From: Candidatus Dormiibacterota bacterium
GTDB lineage: Bacteria; Chloroflexota; Dormibacteria; Aeolococcales; Aeolococcaceae
Assembly (NCBI GenBank): GCA_003153505.1
Contig: PLZA01000020.1
Location: 62,001 to 126,000 of the forward strand
DNA: 64,000 nt
Reading direction: 5' to 3'
Below, piece by piece: positions 1 to 10,293 of the stretch. The position numbers and the translations under genes were made by a program. The notes below the pieces were generated by a model. It was not told where the DNA came from and ran no database searches. It saw nothing but the letters and a program-made list of their open reading frames with translations. Positions within the stretch are counted from its first letter, which is position 1; every line of letters begins with the position of its first letter.

Positions 1-108
1 AGCAGCGGAACTCTGGCCCATCGATCTCAGTCTAGTGGGCGGCTGAGAGTGCGCTGAGAAGAACCCGGTTGCGATCATCTTGTGGCGGAGCCGTCGCGAG
101 TCGACTCA

Positions 109-114
109 TATACT
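109..114 (+). promoter_or_regulatory. Candidate -10 box (TATACT) for the two-component operon
   Basis: TATACT lies 7 bases before the ATG at 122, with no Shine-Dalgarno sequence in between. This spacing puts transcription start at or next to the A of the ATG, so the mRNA would be leaderless. No convincing -35 hexamer is seen. Bases 1-108 hold no recognisable gene. Confidence 0.45.
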
Positions 115-121
115 CGAAGCA

Positions 122-826
122 ATGAGTGGGCCGACTCGCATCCTCGTCGTCGACGACGAGCAGAGCATCACCGACTTCATCGCGCTCGGTTTGCGCCATG
201 AGGGTTTCGAGGTCCGCACCGCCCCCGACGGCCACGTGGCGCTGCGAGTCGTCGATGAGTTCAAGCCACACCTGGTCGTGCTCGACCTGATGATGCCTCG
301 TGTCGACGGATGGCAGCTCTGCCGCGCGCTGTCGGGTGACCGATCGCGCGGGATCATCATCCTGAGCGCACGCGACGAGACGAGCGATCGCATCCAGGGC
401 CTCGAGCTCGGCGCCGACGACTATCTCGTCAAGCCCTTCGATTTCGCTGAGCTGCTCGCCCGCATCCGCGCGGTGCTTCGCCGCCGCAACCCGGATCTGA
501 CGCGCGTGATCCACGCCGGGGACCTGAGCATTGACACGGCGACCCGTGAAGTCCGCGCCGGGAAACGCACCGTCGACCTCTCGGTTCGGGAATACGATCT
601 GCTCCTCTATCTCGCGAGCAACGTGGACCAGGTCCTGCCGCGCCAGCGCATCCTCGACGAAGTGTGGGGCTACAACTTCTTCGGCGACGAGAACAACATC
701 GAGGTCTACATCCGCTACCTGCGCACCAAGCTCGGCGACAGCGCGCACGAGCGGATTCAGACGGTTCGCGGCGTCGGCTACCGGCTGCGCAGCACGATCA
801 GTGGGAACGACGCCGCGGCGCGGTAG
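122..826 (+). CDS. OmpR/PhoB-family DNA-binding response regulator
   Basis: Cytoplasmic transcription factor of 234 aa. An N-terminal receiver domain (about residues 5-118) has the acidic pocket Asp11-Asp12, phospho-acceptor Asp55 in LVVLDLMMP and the switch Lys in YLVKPFD. A winged-helix C-terminal domain (about 130-230) carries the family signature near VRGVGYRLR. An in-frame ATG at 80 exists, but the product from 122 starts right at the receiver fold and has a TATACT box 7 bases upstream, so 122 is preferred. It ends 3 bases before the histidine kinase, its probable partner. Target genes cannot be told from sequence. Confidence 0.95.
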   Translation: MSGPTRILVVDDEQSITDFIALGLRHEGFEVRTAPDGHVALRVVDEFKPHLVVLDLMMPRVDGWQLCRALSGDRSRGIIILSARDETSDRIQGLELGADDYLVKPFDFAELLARIRAVLRRRNPDLTRVIHAGDLSIDTATREVRAGKRTVDLSVREYDLLLYLASNVDQVLPRQRILDEVWGYNFFGDENNIEVYIRYLRTKLGDSAHERIQTVRGVGYRLRSTISGNDAAAR

Positions 827-829
827 GAC

Positions 830-2332
830 GTGCGTCGCATCGGACACGCTCTCGCATCGCTGCGCTGGCGGCTGACACTCACCTTCATCGCGCTGCTCCT
901 GCCGCTGCTCGTTCTGCTGGCCGGCTACCAGTACTTCACGCTGCGGGCGAGTTTGATCAGCAATCGCGTCGGTGAGTTGCAGGGCGACTTCAACTCATCA
1001 AAGCGCCTGATCGCAGCCAGGGAAAAGCAGTTGGGCGCCACGACGACGGGGACCCTGCGCCTGTGTGCCACGCATCCCGCGCTGGTCGGAGCCGCGGTGG
1101 CCAGCGCCGTGTCGACGGTCACCGGTCAGACGGTGCAGGTGGTCGTCTACGACAGCAGTCTCACCCAGGAAGCGATCATGCCCGTGGGCGCGAGCCCGCC
1201 AACCCTCGATGCAGCGGTGCTGCAGGGGGTGCTGGACCGAGGCACGCGGTCGGGCGCGCAGCAGATCGCCACCAGCAGCGGCGACCAGCTCGTTGTCGGC
1301 TTTCCGGTCGTCGCCGGAACGGGCGCGTGTGGCGTCGTCCAGCTCTCGGTGTCGATGGCGCCGATCACCAGTGTCCTGCACGACGAGATTCTGCTGATCA
1401 CGGCCGGCGGCCTCGTCATCCTGCTGCTCGCGCTGGTGCTCGGCGTCCTGCTCACCGGGCGCACGCTCCGCCCGATGCGCCGTCTGACCGCCACCGCCGA
1501 GCAGCTGGCGGCGGGTGACCTCACCGCGCGAAGCCGGCTGAGTCCGAGCAATGACGAGGTGGGTCAGCTTGCGAGCAGCTTCGACCACATGGCCGATCGC
1601 ATCCAGGAAGCCTTTGCTGCACAACAGGATTCCGAGGCGCAGGTCCGGCGTTTCATCGCCGATGCGTCCCACGAGCTGCGCACCCCGCTGACCGCGCTCA
1701 AGGGCTACATCGACGTGTTGCGCCGGGGGGCGGGCCGTGAGCCAGCGGCGCTCGACGCCGCGCTCGAGGCGATGAGCACCGAGTCAGAGCGCATGCGCGT
1801 GCTGGTGCTCGATCTCCTGACCCTGGCCCGCCTCGACGCACGACGCGAGTCGCATAGGGAGGACTTCGACCTCAACGCCACAGTGAACGGACTGCTCGAC
1901 GAAGGTGTGCCGGGTATGCCCGCTGCACTGGAGCGCACCTTCACCCCGATGCCGCTCATCGTGCGCGCCGACCGAAGCGCGGTGAGCACCGTCGTGCGCA
2001 ACCTGCTCGTCAACGCGTGCAAGTACGCGCACGGCGCCGCCCAGCATTGGAGCACCGCCGCCGACGGTGGCTGGGCGAAGCTCGAGGTGCGCGATGAGGG
2101 CCCGGGCATCGCGGCTGCCGACCTCCCGCACGTGTTCGAGCGCTTCTACCGGGGCGAGAAGACACGGGCGCGAGAGGAGGGAGGCAGCGGGCTGGGACTC
2201 AGCATCGTTCAGGGACTCGCGCGCGCGCAGGGGGGCGATGTCGCGATCCGAAGCAGCGAGGGTGCGGGAACGCTCGTCAGCGTGTGGCTCCCCCTCGCGC
2301 CCGTCCCGGCGCCGCCGCCACCTACAGGTTGA
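830..2332 (+). CDS. Sensor histidine kinase (HAMP, HisKA, HATPase_c)
   Basis: Membrane sensor kinase of 500 aa, GTG start, partner of the upstream regulator. Order seen: transmembrane helix at about 15-37, extracytoplasmic sensor region of about 145 residues, second helix at about 186-210, HAMP linker, dimerisation/phosphoacceptor domain with His281 in ASHELRTPL, then the ATPase domain with N box (NLLVNACKYAH), G1 (DEGPGI) and G2 (GSGLGLSIV). The sensor region has no family I recognise, so the signal is unknown. Its last 11 bases overlap the 3' end of the convergent ccdA-like gene. Confidence 0.95.
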   Translation: MRRIGHALASLRWRLTLTFIALLLPLLVLLAGYQYFTLRASLISNRVGELQGDFNSSKRLIAAREKQLGATTTGTLRLCATHPALVGAAVASAVSTVTGQTVQVVVYDSSLTQEAIMPVGASPPTLDAAVLQGVLDRGTRSGAQQIATSSGDQLVVGFPVVAGTGACGVVQLSVSMAPITSVLHDEILLITAGGLVILLLALVLGVLLTGRTLRPMRRLTATAEQLAAGDLTARSRLSPSNDEVGQLASSFDHMADRIQEAFAAQQDSEAQVRRFIADASHELRTPLTALKGYIDVLRRGAGREPAALDAALEAMSTESERMRVLVLDLLTLARLDARRESHREDFDLNATVNGLLDEGVPGMPAALERTFTPMPLIVRADRSAVSTVVRNLLVNACKYAHGAAQHWSTAADGGWAKLEVRDEGPGIAAADLPHVFERFYRGEKTRAREEGGSGLGLSIVQGLARAQGGDVAIRSSEGAGTLVSVWLPLAPVPAPPPPTG

Positions 2333-3065
2333 ACGGCGACTGAAACGAGAGCCCGCTCAGCACGGTCAACTGCCCGGTGGCCATCAGGAGTCCGAACCCG
2401 AAAAGGATCACGCCGGCGACGATGCTGATCACGCGAAGGTGGCGGTTGATGCTCCGCAGCACGCCCTGGAGCCGGTCGGCCAGGAGGGCGACGAGCAGGA
2501 AGGGGATCGCCAGCCCGAGGCAGTACAGCACCATGAATGGAAGGCCGCCGAACTCGCGATTCTGGGCAAGCGTGAGAATGGCGCCGAGCTGGGGCCCGAG
2601 GCAGGGAAGCCAGCCGGCGGCAAAGGTCAGCCCGAGGAGCAGGCCTCCCGCCGCGCCGCTCGAGACCCGGAGGTGGAACCGCCGCTCGCGCTCCAGCCAG
2701 CCGAAGCGCAGCACCCCCATGGTCTGGAGCGCGAGCACCATGATGATCGCGCCGGCGACCCGGTTGACGAGATCGAGGTTGCGCTGAAAGACCGTGATCG
2801 CGAGCACCCCCTCGAGCAGGTAGTACTCGGCGATGAACACCACGCTGAAGCCGACGACAAACGCGATGCCCGTCGTCATCGCGGAACTGCGGGCCGAGGT
2901 CGTCACCGTTGCTCCCGACGCCCCGGCGAGCGCCGGCTGACCCGCGCGCCCACTCAGGTAGGCCGCGTAGGCGGGCATGAGCGGGAACACGCATGGCGAC
3001 AGGAACGACACCAGGCCGGCGAGAAACGCAAGCGGAATCGACGGACCCGCTGACACCCCAATCAC
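2322..3065 (-). CDS. ccdA: CcdA-family thiol-disulfide transmembrane protein
   Basis: Polytopic membrane protein of 247 aa. CcdA proteins carry electrons from cytoplasmic thioredoxin across the membrane to extracytoplasmic thiol proteins (cytochrome c maturation, disulfide reduction). The two redox Cys are present: FLSPCVFPLMPAY near the N terminus and GWLPCLGPQLG in the middle, in the usual six-helix layout. GTG start; a TACGCT box ends 6 bases upstream, suggesting a leaderless message. The Asp-box protein lies 24 bases upstream on the same strand, and a thioredoxin-NHL protein is encoded 2.5 kb away, so a shared envelope redox role is plausible. Exact partner unknown. Confidence 0.9.
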   Translation of the reverse strand: MIGVSAGPSIPLAFLAGLVSFLSPCVFPLMPAYAAYLSGRAGQPALAGASGATVTTSARSSAMTTGIAFVVGFSVVFIAEYYLLEGVLAITVFQRNLDLVNRVAGAIIMVLALQTMGVLRFGWLERERRFHLRVSSGAAGGLLLGLTFAAGWLPCLGPQLGAILTLAQNREFGGLPFMVLYCLGLAIPFLLVALLADRLQGVLRSINRHLRVISIVAGVILFGFGLLMATGQLTVLSGLSFQSPFNL

Positions 3066-3071
3066 CGCGCT

Positions 3072-3077
3072 AGCGTA
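3072..3077 (-). promoter_or_regulatory. Candidate -10 box (TACGCT) for the CcdA-like gene
   Basis: On the minus strand TACGCT lies 6 bases before the GTG at 3065, with no ribosome-binding sequence between. This matches the spacing of the other leaderless-type starts in the window. No -35 is evident. Confidence 0.35.
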
Positions 3078-3089
3078 GGGCGGCGACTG

Positions 3090-4460
3090 CTAGGGCGGCC
3101 CTTCGACGTAGTAGCGCTGCCGCCACCTGATGTAGACGTAGAGCGCCAGGAGGACGAAGAAGACCTCATAGACGAGCGGGGTCGGCCAGTGGAACGCGGC
3201 CTGCGCGAACCGCTGAATACCGCTCGCCGGGGGTGACGTCGCGGCGGGCTTGGCCGCCTGCGGCACGGGTGTGGCCGTGGGTATCGGGGTGGGGACCGAC
3301 GAGGGCACCGGCGCCCCCAAAGCCTCGGGAACGAGTGTCGGCGGCGCGGGGGCCGTGGTGTCGCTCTCGACGTAGACCTGGCTGCCGCCCGTCGGCGGGT
3401 TCAACGCAACCACGACCTCCGGCGGCGTCGTGTTGGCGATGGCGATGGCGTCGACATTGCGGCTCGAGGTCGGGAGCCCGGTGTCCGTCTTGTGGTACGT
3501 GAGACCGCCATCGATGGACCGATAGAGGTCGCCGCCTGTGCTCCCGCCCGCGTCCGCTCCGGCGTAGGCGAGGTTGGGATCGAGCGGCCCGAATTCCGCG
3601 ACGGTCAGCGTCAGCCCCGGCGCCGCGCCGGTTGCGGCGGTCCAGGTAAGGCCTCCATCGCCGCTTCGGAAGCTCCCGTCCGAGGTCGCGACGATGAGCG
3701 GCCGCTTGGGAACGGCGGCGTCGATCTGACCCGCAGTGATCGAGGAGACGACCGCGCTGGCCGGCAACCCGGATTGCAGCACCTCCCAAGCACCGCCGCC
3801 GCTGCTGCTGAACAGGTATCCGGAGGCGAGCGTGCCACTGATCGCCCCGTCGGCACCCGCGATCACGGTGAACTGCGGATAGTTCGCGGCAACCGCCACG
3901 GCAGCGATCGCGTACCGATCGAGGCCACCGTCGTGCCAGACGTGGCCGTTCGGGCTCAACGAGACCCCCGCATTCGTGCCGGCCGCGATACCGTCGAGGC
4001 CGAAGGCGAGCGCACGCACGTGCAAGTTGACGAGCCCGTTCGACGAGTCGGCCCAGGTGGCCCCCGCGTCGGCACTGGCATAGATGCCCTTGCCGTCGGT
4101 CCCGGCGAGTGCCTCGGCGGGGTTGCGGGCGTCGAAGCCCACCGTCCAGGCACGGACGCCGGCGAGTGCCAGGGTCCAGGTGGCGCCCGTGTCGTGGGAG
4201 ACGTAGACTCCGGCATCGGTGCCCGCGAGGATGGTGCTGGGCAGCGAGGGCTCGACCGCGAGGCTCCAGATCCTTCCGGAGCCCAGGCCGGACATCACCC
4301 CAGCCGTCGAGAACCCGGGCGAAGCTGCCGAGACGGGGCGGCTGAGCGCCCCCCATCCGAGCAGCGCCGAAAGGGCGAGCACGATGACGCCGAGCGACCG
4401 CCTGCGCCGGCGTCCGGGCAGGGTGGCGGACGGAGAGAAGGGGGTGGGGTGAATGCTCAC
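3090..4460 (-). CDS. Membrane-anchored Asp-box (BNR/sialidase-like) beta-propeller protein
   Basis: Predicted 456-aa envelope protein. After a basic stretch comes a hydrophobic signal/anchor segment (about residues 22-46), then a propeller with Asp-box repeats (SHDTGATW, SADAGATW, SGDGGLTW, SIDGGLTY), a Pro/Thr/Ala-rich linker, and a C-terminal helix followed by RWRQRYY, which should anchor it with an outside propeller. The frame stays open to 4610, but the longer form would overlap the divergent DnaJ gene; GTG 4460 sits just before the signal segment and is chosen. No catalytic residues were identified. A second protein of this layout is encoded at 10283. Function unknown; Asp boxes are often structural. 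Confidence 0.75.
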   Translation of the reverse strand: MSIHPTPFSPSATLPGRRRRRSLGVIVLALSALLGWGALSRPVSAASPGFSTAGVMSGLGSGRIWSLAVEPSLPSTILAGTDAGVYVSHDTGATWTLALAGVRAWTVGFDARNPAEALAGTDGKGIYASADAGATWADSSNGLVNLHVRALAFGLDGIAAGTNAGVSLSPNGHVWHDGGLDRYAIAAVAVAANYPQFTVIAGADGAISGTLASGYLFSSSGGGAWEVLQSGLPASAVVSSITAGQIDAAVPKRPLIVATSDGSFRSGDGGLTWTAATGAAPGLTLTVAEFGPLDPNLAYAGADAGGSTGGDLYRSIDGGLTYHKTDTGLPTSSRNVDAIAIANTTPPEVVVALNPPTGGSQVYVESDTTAPAPPTLVPEALGAPVPSSVPTPIPTATPVPQAAKPAATSPPASGIQRFAQAAFHWPTPLVYEVFFVLLALYVYIRWRQRYYVEGPP

Positions 4461-4587
4461 TGCAGGGCGCTTGAAGTGGGTCGATGGAGTGTGACGGCGC
4501 CGCGAGGTCTCGCGCCGCGATCCGGGGAGACGGCCACAGAATAGCGCGCGTTCCGGGTTTCGCGGTCGCCTCGGCGCGGTATCTGCG

Positions 4588-5562
4588 ATGCAGATGCCAA
4601 CGACTTTCAAGGATTACTACGCGATCCTGGGCGTGCCCCGGACGGCCACCGAGAAGGAGATCCGGACCGCCTTTCGCAAGCTTGCCCGCAAGCATCACCC
4701 GGACGTGAACCAGGGTGACAAAGCGGCCGAGGATCGATTCAAGGAGGTCAACGAGGCCAACGAGGTCCTCAGCGATCCAGAGAAGCGCAAGAAGTACGAC
4801 GAACTCGGGCCCCGCTGGCAGGAGTACGAGCAGTGGGAGCGCGCCGGCCGTCCGGGACCGAACCCGTTCGAGAGCAAGAACGATCAGTTCGGGTACCGCA
4901 CGGTCTCGCCGGACGAGTTCGAGGGCATGTTCGGAACCAACGCGCCATTCAGCGACTTCTTCCAGCAGTTCTTTGGCGGTGCGGGCACGGCGCCGCCGGA
5001 CGGTTTCAGCACCGGCCGGACCCGGCGAAGGGTTGCTCGGCGGGGCCAGGACATTGAAGGCGATGCCGAGATCAGACTCGAAGACGCCTATTCCGGCTCC
5101 GCCTTGACCGTCGACCTCAGCTCAACCGACGGTCCTCGCCGGGTCGAGGTGAGGATCCCGCCCGGGATCCACGACGGAGCCCGGGTCCGCGCCTCCGGCC
5201 AGGGTGGCGCGGGTCGAGGCGGTGGGCCGTCCGGCGACCTCTTCATCCGCGTCCACATCCGCCCGCATCCGGTCTTCACCCGCTCCGGCAGCGACCTCGG
5301 CGTTCGCGTGCCGACGCCGGTCGCGACGGCGCTCGCCGGCGGGACCGTGGCGGTGCCGACCCTTCGCGGCACGACCGCGCAGCTGTCGATTCCGCCCGGC
5401 ACGCAGAACGGTGCGCGCCTCCGGCTTCGCGGGCTCGGGATGCCCCATCTCAAGGGGGATGCCGCCGGCGATCTCCTCGCGACGGTCGACGTGCGCCTGC
5501 CGCACCCCGTTCCTGACGACCTCCTCGCCTGGGCGCGGTCCGAGCAAGAGCCCCCGGCCTGA
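4588..5562 (+). CDS. DnaJ-class co-chaperone, CbpA-like (J domain plus DnaJ C-terminal domain)
   Basis: Cytoplasmic 324-aa J-protein that would stimulate DnaK. The J domain occupies residues about 8-72, with the essential HPD at 37-39. A Gly/Phe-type linker rich in F, G and Q follows, then the two beta-barrel substrate-binding subdomains (DnaJ_C, about 150-315). There is no CXXCXGXG zinc finger, so this is the type II/CbpA form, not DnaJ itself. No dnaK or grpE is nearby. It is divergent from the Asp-box gene and ends 10 bases from the convergent thioredoxin-NHL gene. A second ATG lies two codons later. Confidence 0.9.
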   Translation: MQMPTTFKDYYAILGVPRTATEKEIRTAFRKLARKHHPDVNQGDKAAEDRFKEVNEANEVLSDPEKRKKYDELGPRWQEYEQWERAGRPGPNPFESKNDQFGYRTVSPDEFEGMFGTNAPFSDFFQQFFGGAGTAPPDGFSTGRTRRRVARRGQDIEGDAEIRLEDAYSGSALTVDLSSTDGPRRVEVRIPPGIHDGARVRASGQGGAGRGGGPSGDLFIRVHIRPHPVFTRSGSDLGVRVPTPVATALAGGTVAVPTLRGTTAQLSIPPGTQNGARLRLRGLGMPHLKGDAAGDLLATVDVRLPHPVPDDLLAWARSEQEPPA

Positions 5563-5572
5563 GGGCTCGGAT

Positions 5573-7228
5573 CTAGGAGACCGTGAGCGCGTGCTCGCGG
5601 GTGGTCCGGCGGATCGTACAGACGTCGCCTTCGCACGTTGACGCGATCACGTCCACCGTGAGGACGCCCCGGCCCCGGCTCCCGAGGCGCACCTCGATGG
5701 TGACCGGCAATGCGTCGAGCGCCCATGACCGTGGCCCCGTGCCGAGCAGCGTCTGCGGATCGGCGCTCACACTGATATGCACGGGCGGTCCCTGCTGGAC
5801 GTCGAGATCGGAGCCGCCGAGGTCGACGTCCGCAGCGAGGACCAGCGGGGCTCCGGTCACTCCCGCCAGAGCCAGTCCCTGCGACGGCGCCCCAGACTGC
5901 CCGCCGCCGATTGGGATCTCGGCAACCGCGCCCGAACGGACGTCAACGGTGACTACGCGATGGTGGTTCGTGTCCGCCACAACGAGGCGACCGTCAGGCA
6001 GCCCGTCGAGCCCGCCGGGCTCGTCCAGCGGCTCGCTGAGCAGCACCGTCCTGAGGGCGCCGTTCTCCCAGACTCGGAGGAGCGAGTTGAAGGTGTCCGC
6101 CACGCCGATCGACCCGCCCGGCATCGCCGCGACGCCCAGCGGATGCTGCAGCCGGGCGGTGTCGCGATCGCCATTCGCCGTCCCCCATTCGAAGAGGCCG
6201 GTGCCGACCAGGGTCTCCACCCGACCGTCGCGCAGCACCCGAAGCGCGGAGACCTCGGAGTCGGCAAACGCGATGGCCCCGCCGGCGAGGGCGGTGAGCC
6301 CGCTCGGCTGCGCCAGGTGCGCGCCGAGCGCAGGACCGTCGCGCAATCCTTCGGCGCGGCTCCCGGCCAGGGTGTCGACGGCGCCTCCCGGCTCAACCGC
6401 AACGATCCTGTGCAGCCCTGCTTCGGCGACCGCGATCCTCCCGTCGGCGAGGACGAGCGCGTCCCACGGGGATCGAAGGCCCGAGGCGAGCACGCTGCGG
6501 GCGCCATCCGTCAGGGAGATGGCCACCAGCTCGCCGGCCACCGTGTTGCAGACGAGCAGGCGACCCGAGTCGAAGCGCACCCCCTGCGGCTGCTGGAAGC
6601 CGCCGAATTCCTGCAGGATGGCCCCGTCCAGGTCGCAGACCAGCACCCGATCGTCGCCGGTGTCGGCGACGGCCAGCCTGCTCCCGCCATCCGACGCGAC
6701 CTTGCCTGGAAACGCGAGGGTGGTTTCGCTGCTGAGGGCGACCGGGGTGAACGCCGGGCCGACCGCGAGATCGCTCCGACCGTCGAGGAGTTGCTCGATC
6801 ACGCCGGCAAGCGCGGGACCGTTGCCCTCGCCGGAGGCCATCGCGACGACGTAGCCGTCGGGGTCGATGACCACCAAAGTCGGCCACGCGCGCACGCCGT
6901 ACTGCTGCCATGTCTCCAGCTCCGGGTCGTCCAGCACGGGATGGGTGATGCGATGGCGGGCGACCGCGCGACCAACGGCAGCGTGGTCCGACTCGTGGGG
7001 GAACTTCGGAGAGTGCACGCCGATCACCACGAGGCGCTCGCCGAACCGCTCCTCGAGCGGGCGCAGCTCCTCGATGACGCGAAGGCAGTTGATGCAGCAG
7101 AACGTCCAGAAATCGAGCACCACCACGCGTCCCCGAAGGTCACGAAGCGCGAGCGGGTGGTCGGTGTTGAGCCACCCCCCGGCACCACGGAGCTCCGGCG
7201 CGCGGACCCGCCCGACTGCGGTCGTCAT
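5573..7228 (-). CDS. Thioredoxin-like domain fused to NHL repeats
   Basis: 551-aa protein. Residues about 5-165 form a thioredoxin/AhpC-type domain with the motif FWTFCCINC (redox pair Cys45 and Cys48), the form typical of 'thioredoxin-like NHL repeat' proteins. NHL repeats making a propeller follow (about 180-470), then a beta-rich C-terminal domain with two Cys (STCEGDVC). No signal peptide is visible, so the location is uncertain. Known members are widespread and poorly characterised. The nearby CcdA-like and DUF255 thioredoxin-fold genes make a thiol-redox role likely. It starts 233 bases downstream of purA on the same strand, across the structured RNA region. Confidence 0.85.
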   Translation of the reverse strand: MTTAVGRVRAPELRGAGGWLNTDHPLALRDLRGRVVVLDFWTFCCINCLRVIEELRPLEERFGERLVVIGVHSPKFPHESDHAAVGRAVARHRITHPVLDDPELETWQQYGVRAWPTLVVIDPDGYVVAMASGEGNGPALAGVIEQLLDGRSDLAVGPAFTPVALSSETTLAFPGKVASDGGSRLAVADTGDDRVLVCDLDGAILQEFGGFQQPQGVRFDSGRLLVCNTVAGELVAISLTDGARSVLASGLRSPWDALVLADGRIAVAEAGLHRIVAVEPGGAVDTLAGSRAEGLRDGPALGAHLAQPSGLTALAGGAIAFADSEVSALRVLRDGRVETLVGTGLFEWGTANGDRDTARLQHPLGVAAMPGGSIGVADTFNSLLRVWENGALRTVLLSEPLDEPGGLDGLPDGRLVVADTNHHRVVTVDVRSGAVAEIPIGGGQSGAPSQGLALAGVTGAPLVLAADVDLGGSDLDVQQGPPVHISVSADPQTLLGTGPRSWALDALPVTIEVRLGSRGRGVLTVDVIASTCEGDVCTIRRTTREHALTVS

Positions 7229-7295
7229 GACGAGTCCATCATCTCGCGCAGGGGTGTGCGGCCGCGAACCAGGGGCGTCATTTCAAGGCCGCTGA

Positions 7296-7301
7296 TATAA
7301 T
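7296..7301 (+). promoter_or_regulatory. Extended -10 promoter (TGATATAAT) of a candidate small RNA
   Basis: A consensus TATAAT at 7296-7301 is preceded by TGA at 7293-7295, giving the extended -10 form TGNTATAAT. It is the best AT-rich -10 in the first 30 kb. No -35 is needed for an extended -10. It drives the plus strand although both flanking genes are on the minus strand. Confidence 0.55.
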
Positions 7302-7307
7302 CGCGGG

Positions 7308-7434
7308 AGAGGTGGGTTGGTGCACCGACCCAATGGCGCTCGGTTGGCGCCGCTGGATGTCGACACTCTTTTGAAACTCTCCCTATCCCTTCCTGACCGG
7401 CAGGGGGTGGCCCTCCGCCCCCTGCCACTTTTCT
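7308..7434 (+). ncRNA. Candidate structured small RNA, about 127 nt, unknown family
   Basis: Between two minus-strand genes, the plus strand holds an extended -10 box and then three hairpins in a row. Hairpin 1: GGGTTGG (7314-7320), loop TGCA, CCGACCC (7325-7331), 7 pairs including one G-U. Hairpin 2: GGCGC (7335-7339), 7-base loop, GCGCC (7347-7351). Then an unpaired pyrimidine-rich stretch and a 12-pair terminator stem with a T-rich tail. No gene follows on this strand (purA is antisense), so it looks like a stand-alone transcript rather than a leader. I could not match it to SRP RNA, 6S RNA, tmRNA or a known riboswitch. The 5' end is inferred from promoter spacing. Confidence 0.5.
7399..7433 (+). 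terminator. Rho-independent terminator of the candidate small RNA
   Basis: GGCAGGGGGTGG (7399-7410) pairs with CCGCCCCCTGCC (7415-7426) around a CCCT loop: 12 pairs with one G-U. The tail ACTTTTCT follows on the plus strand. On the minus strand the hairpin is not followed by a T tract, which favours plus-strand use, though it could also help end purA transcripts. Confidence 0.6.
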
Positions 7435-7461
7435 GAGCTTCGCGGGGCCGTCAGCCTGCCC

Positions 7462-9405
<1,944 letters not shown>

Positions 9406-9416
<11 letters not shown>

Positions 9417-10293
9417 CACCCACGGCGCACGATTGGCTCGCTACCGCGCCGCGCCGTGGTGGCCGGCGGCGTCGACCCTCGTCATCGCCGAACTGGGGCT
9501 GGGCGCGGCGCTGCTCCTCCCCATCACCTTCAGCGATCCGAACGGCGTGGATCCCTACCTGGCGCGCCTCAGCATCGCGTCGGTGCTCATCGCGGTGCCA
9601 TCGCTGCTCGTCCGGCGCCTCGCGCCGGCACGGCCGATCCTCCTGGCGCTCGCGGCGGTCGCCACCACCTACACGCTGCTCTCGGCCGGACCGCAGATCC
9701 TCTTCGACCTGCTCGGCTCCCACTCCGGGAGTTTCGACGCGCAGGTTTTCTGGGCATCGGTGGCGCAGGCTGCGGGGACACTGCTCATCGCGTTCGCCGC
9801 GGTGCGGACGGTCGCTCCGGAGTGGCGGCCGTCGGTCCGCATGCGCCATATCGGGCTCGGCGGCCTGGCGATCGGTGTGCTCGGGAGCGCCGTGCTGATC
9901 GGGCTCGGCCTCGCGCTCCCGGCAGGGCTCCTCGGCAGGGTCGCGCTGCAGCCTGTGGCGTTCGGTCGCGACTTTCCGTGGCTCGGGCCCGCCAACGCGC
10001 TCCAGGCCTTCTCGCAGGAGGTGCAATTCCGTGGCCTGCTCCTCGGCGCGCTCGAGCGCACCATGAGCCCGCGCTGGGCCAACGTCAGCCAGGCCGCGGT
10101 CTTCGCACTCGCCCACCTCGCGATCAGCTACGGGGGTCCCGAGGCGCCGTTCGTGCCGATCACCTTCCTCGTCGGCCTCGCATTCGGCTGGCTGGTGCGC
10201 CGCACCAACTCCCTGTGGCCGGCGGTGATCATCCACGCGGTCGCGGACATCGCGCTGCAGTTCGGCATCGTCCAGGGGCTCTATGGGTTCTGA
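9406..10293 (+). CDS. CPBP-family intramembrane metalloprotease (ABI/Rce1-like)
   Basis: About 295 aa, polytopic membrane protein with about eight hydrophobic segments. CPBP motifs are present: motif 1 as SQEVQFRG (Gln204-Glu205...Arg209, where most members have Glu-Glu), motif 2 FALAH, motif 3 HAVAD. The Glu-to-Gln change in motif 1 may reduce or alter proteolysis. GTG 9406, overlapping the HIT stop, is chosen because the longer frame from 9283 would run through HIT coding sequence and add a charged, non-membrane stretch. Members process prenylated or bacteriocin-type substrates or act as scaffolds; the substrate here is unknown. It overlaps the following gene by 11 bases. Confidence 0.85.

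Noticed and set aside
4461-4610. N-terminal extension of the Asp-box protein to 4610
   Set aside because: It would overlap the start of the divergent DnaJ gene and place about 50 charged residues before the signal segment.
7332-7373. 13-codon reading frame with Trp-Arg-Arg-Trp inside the candidate small RNA, like an attenuator leader peptide
   Set aside because: No ribosome site at proper spacing, and no trp or other biosynthetic gene follows on the plus strand; the hairpin evidence explains the region better.
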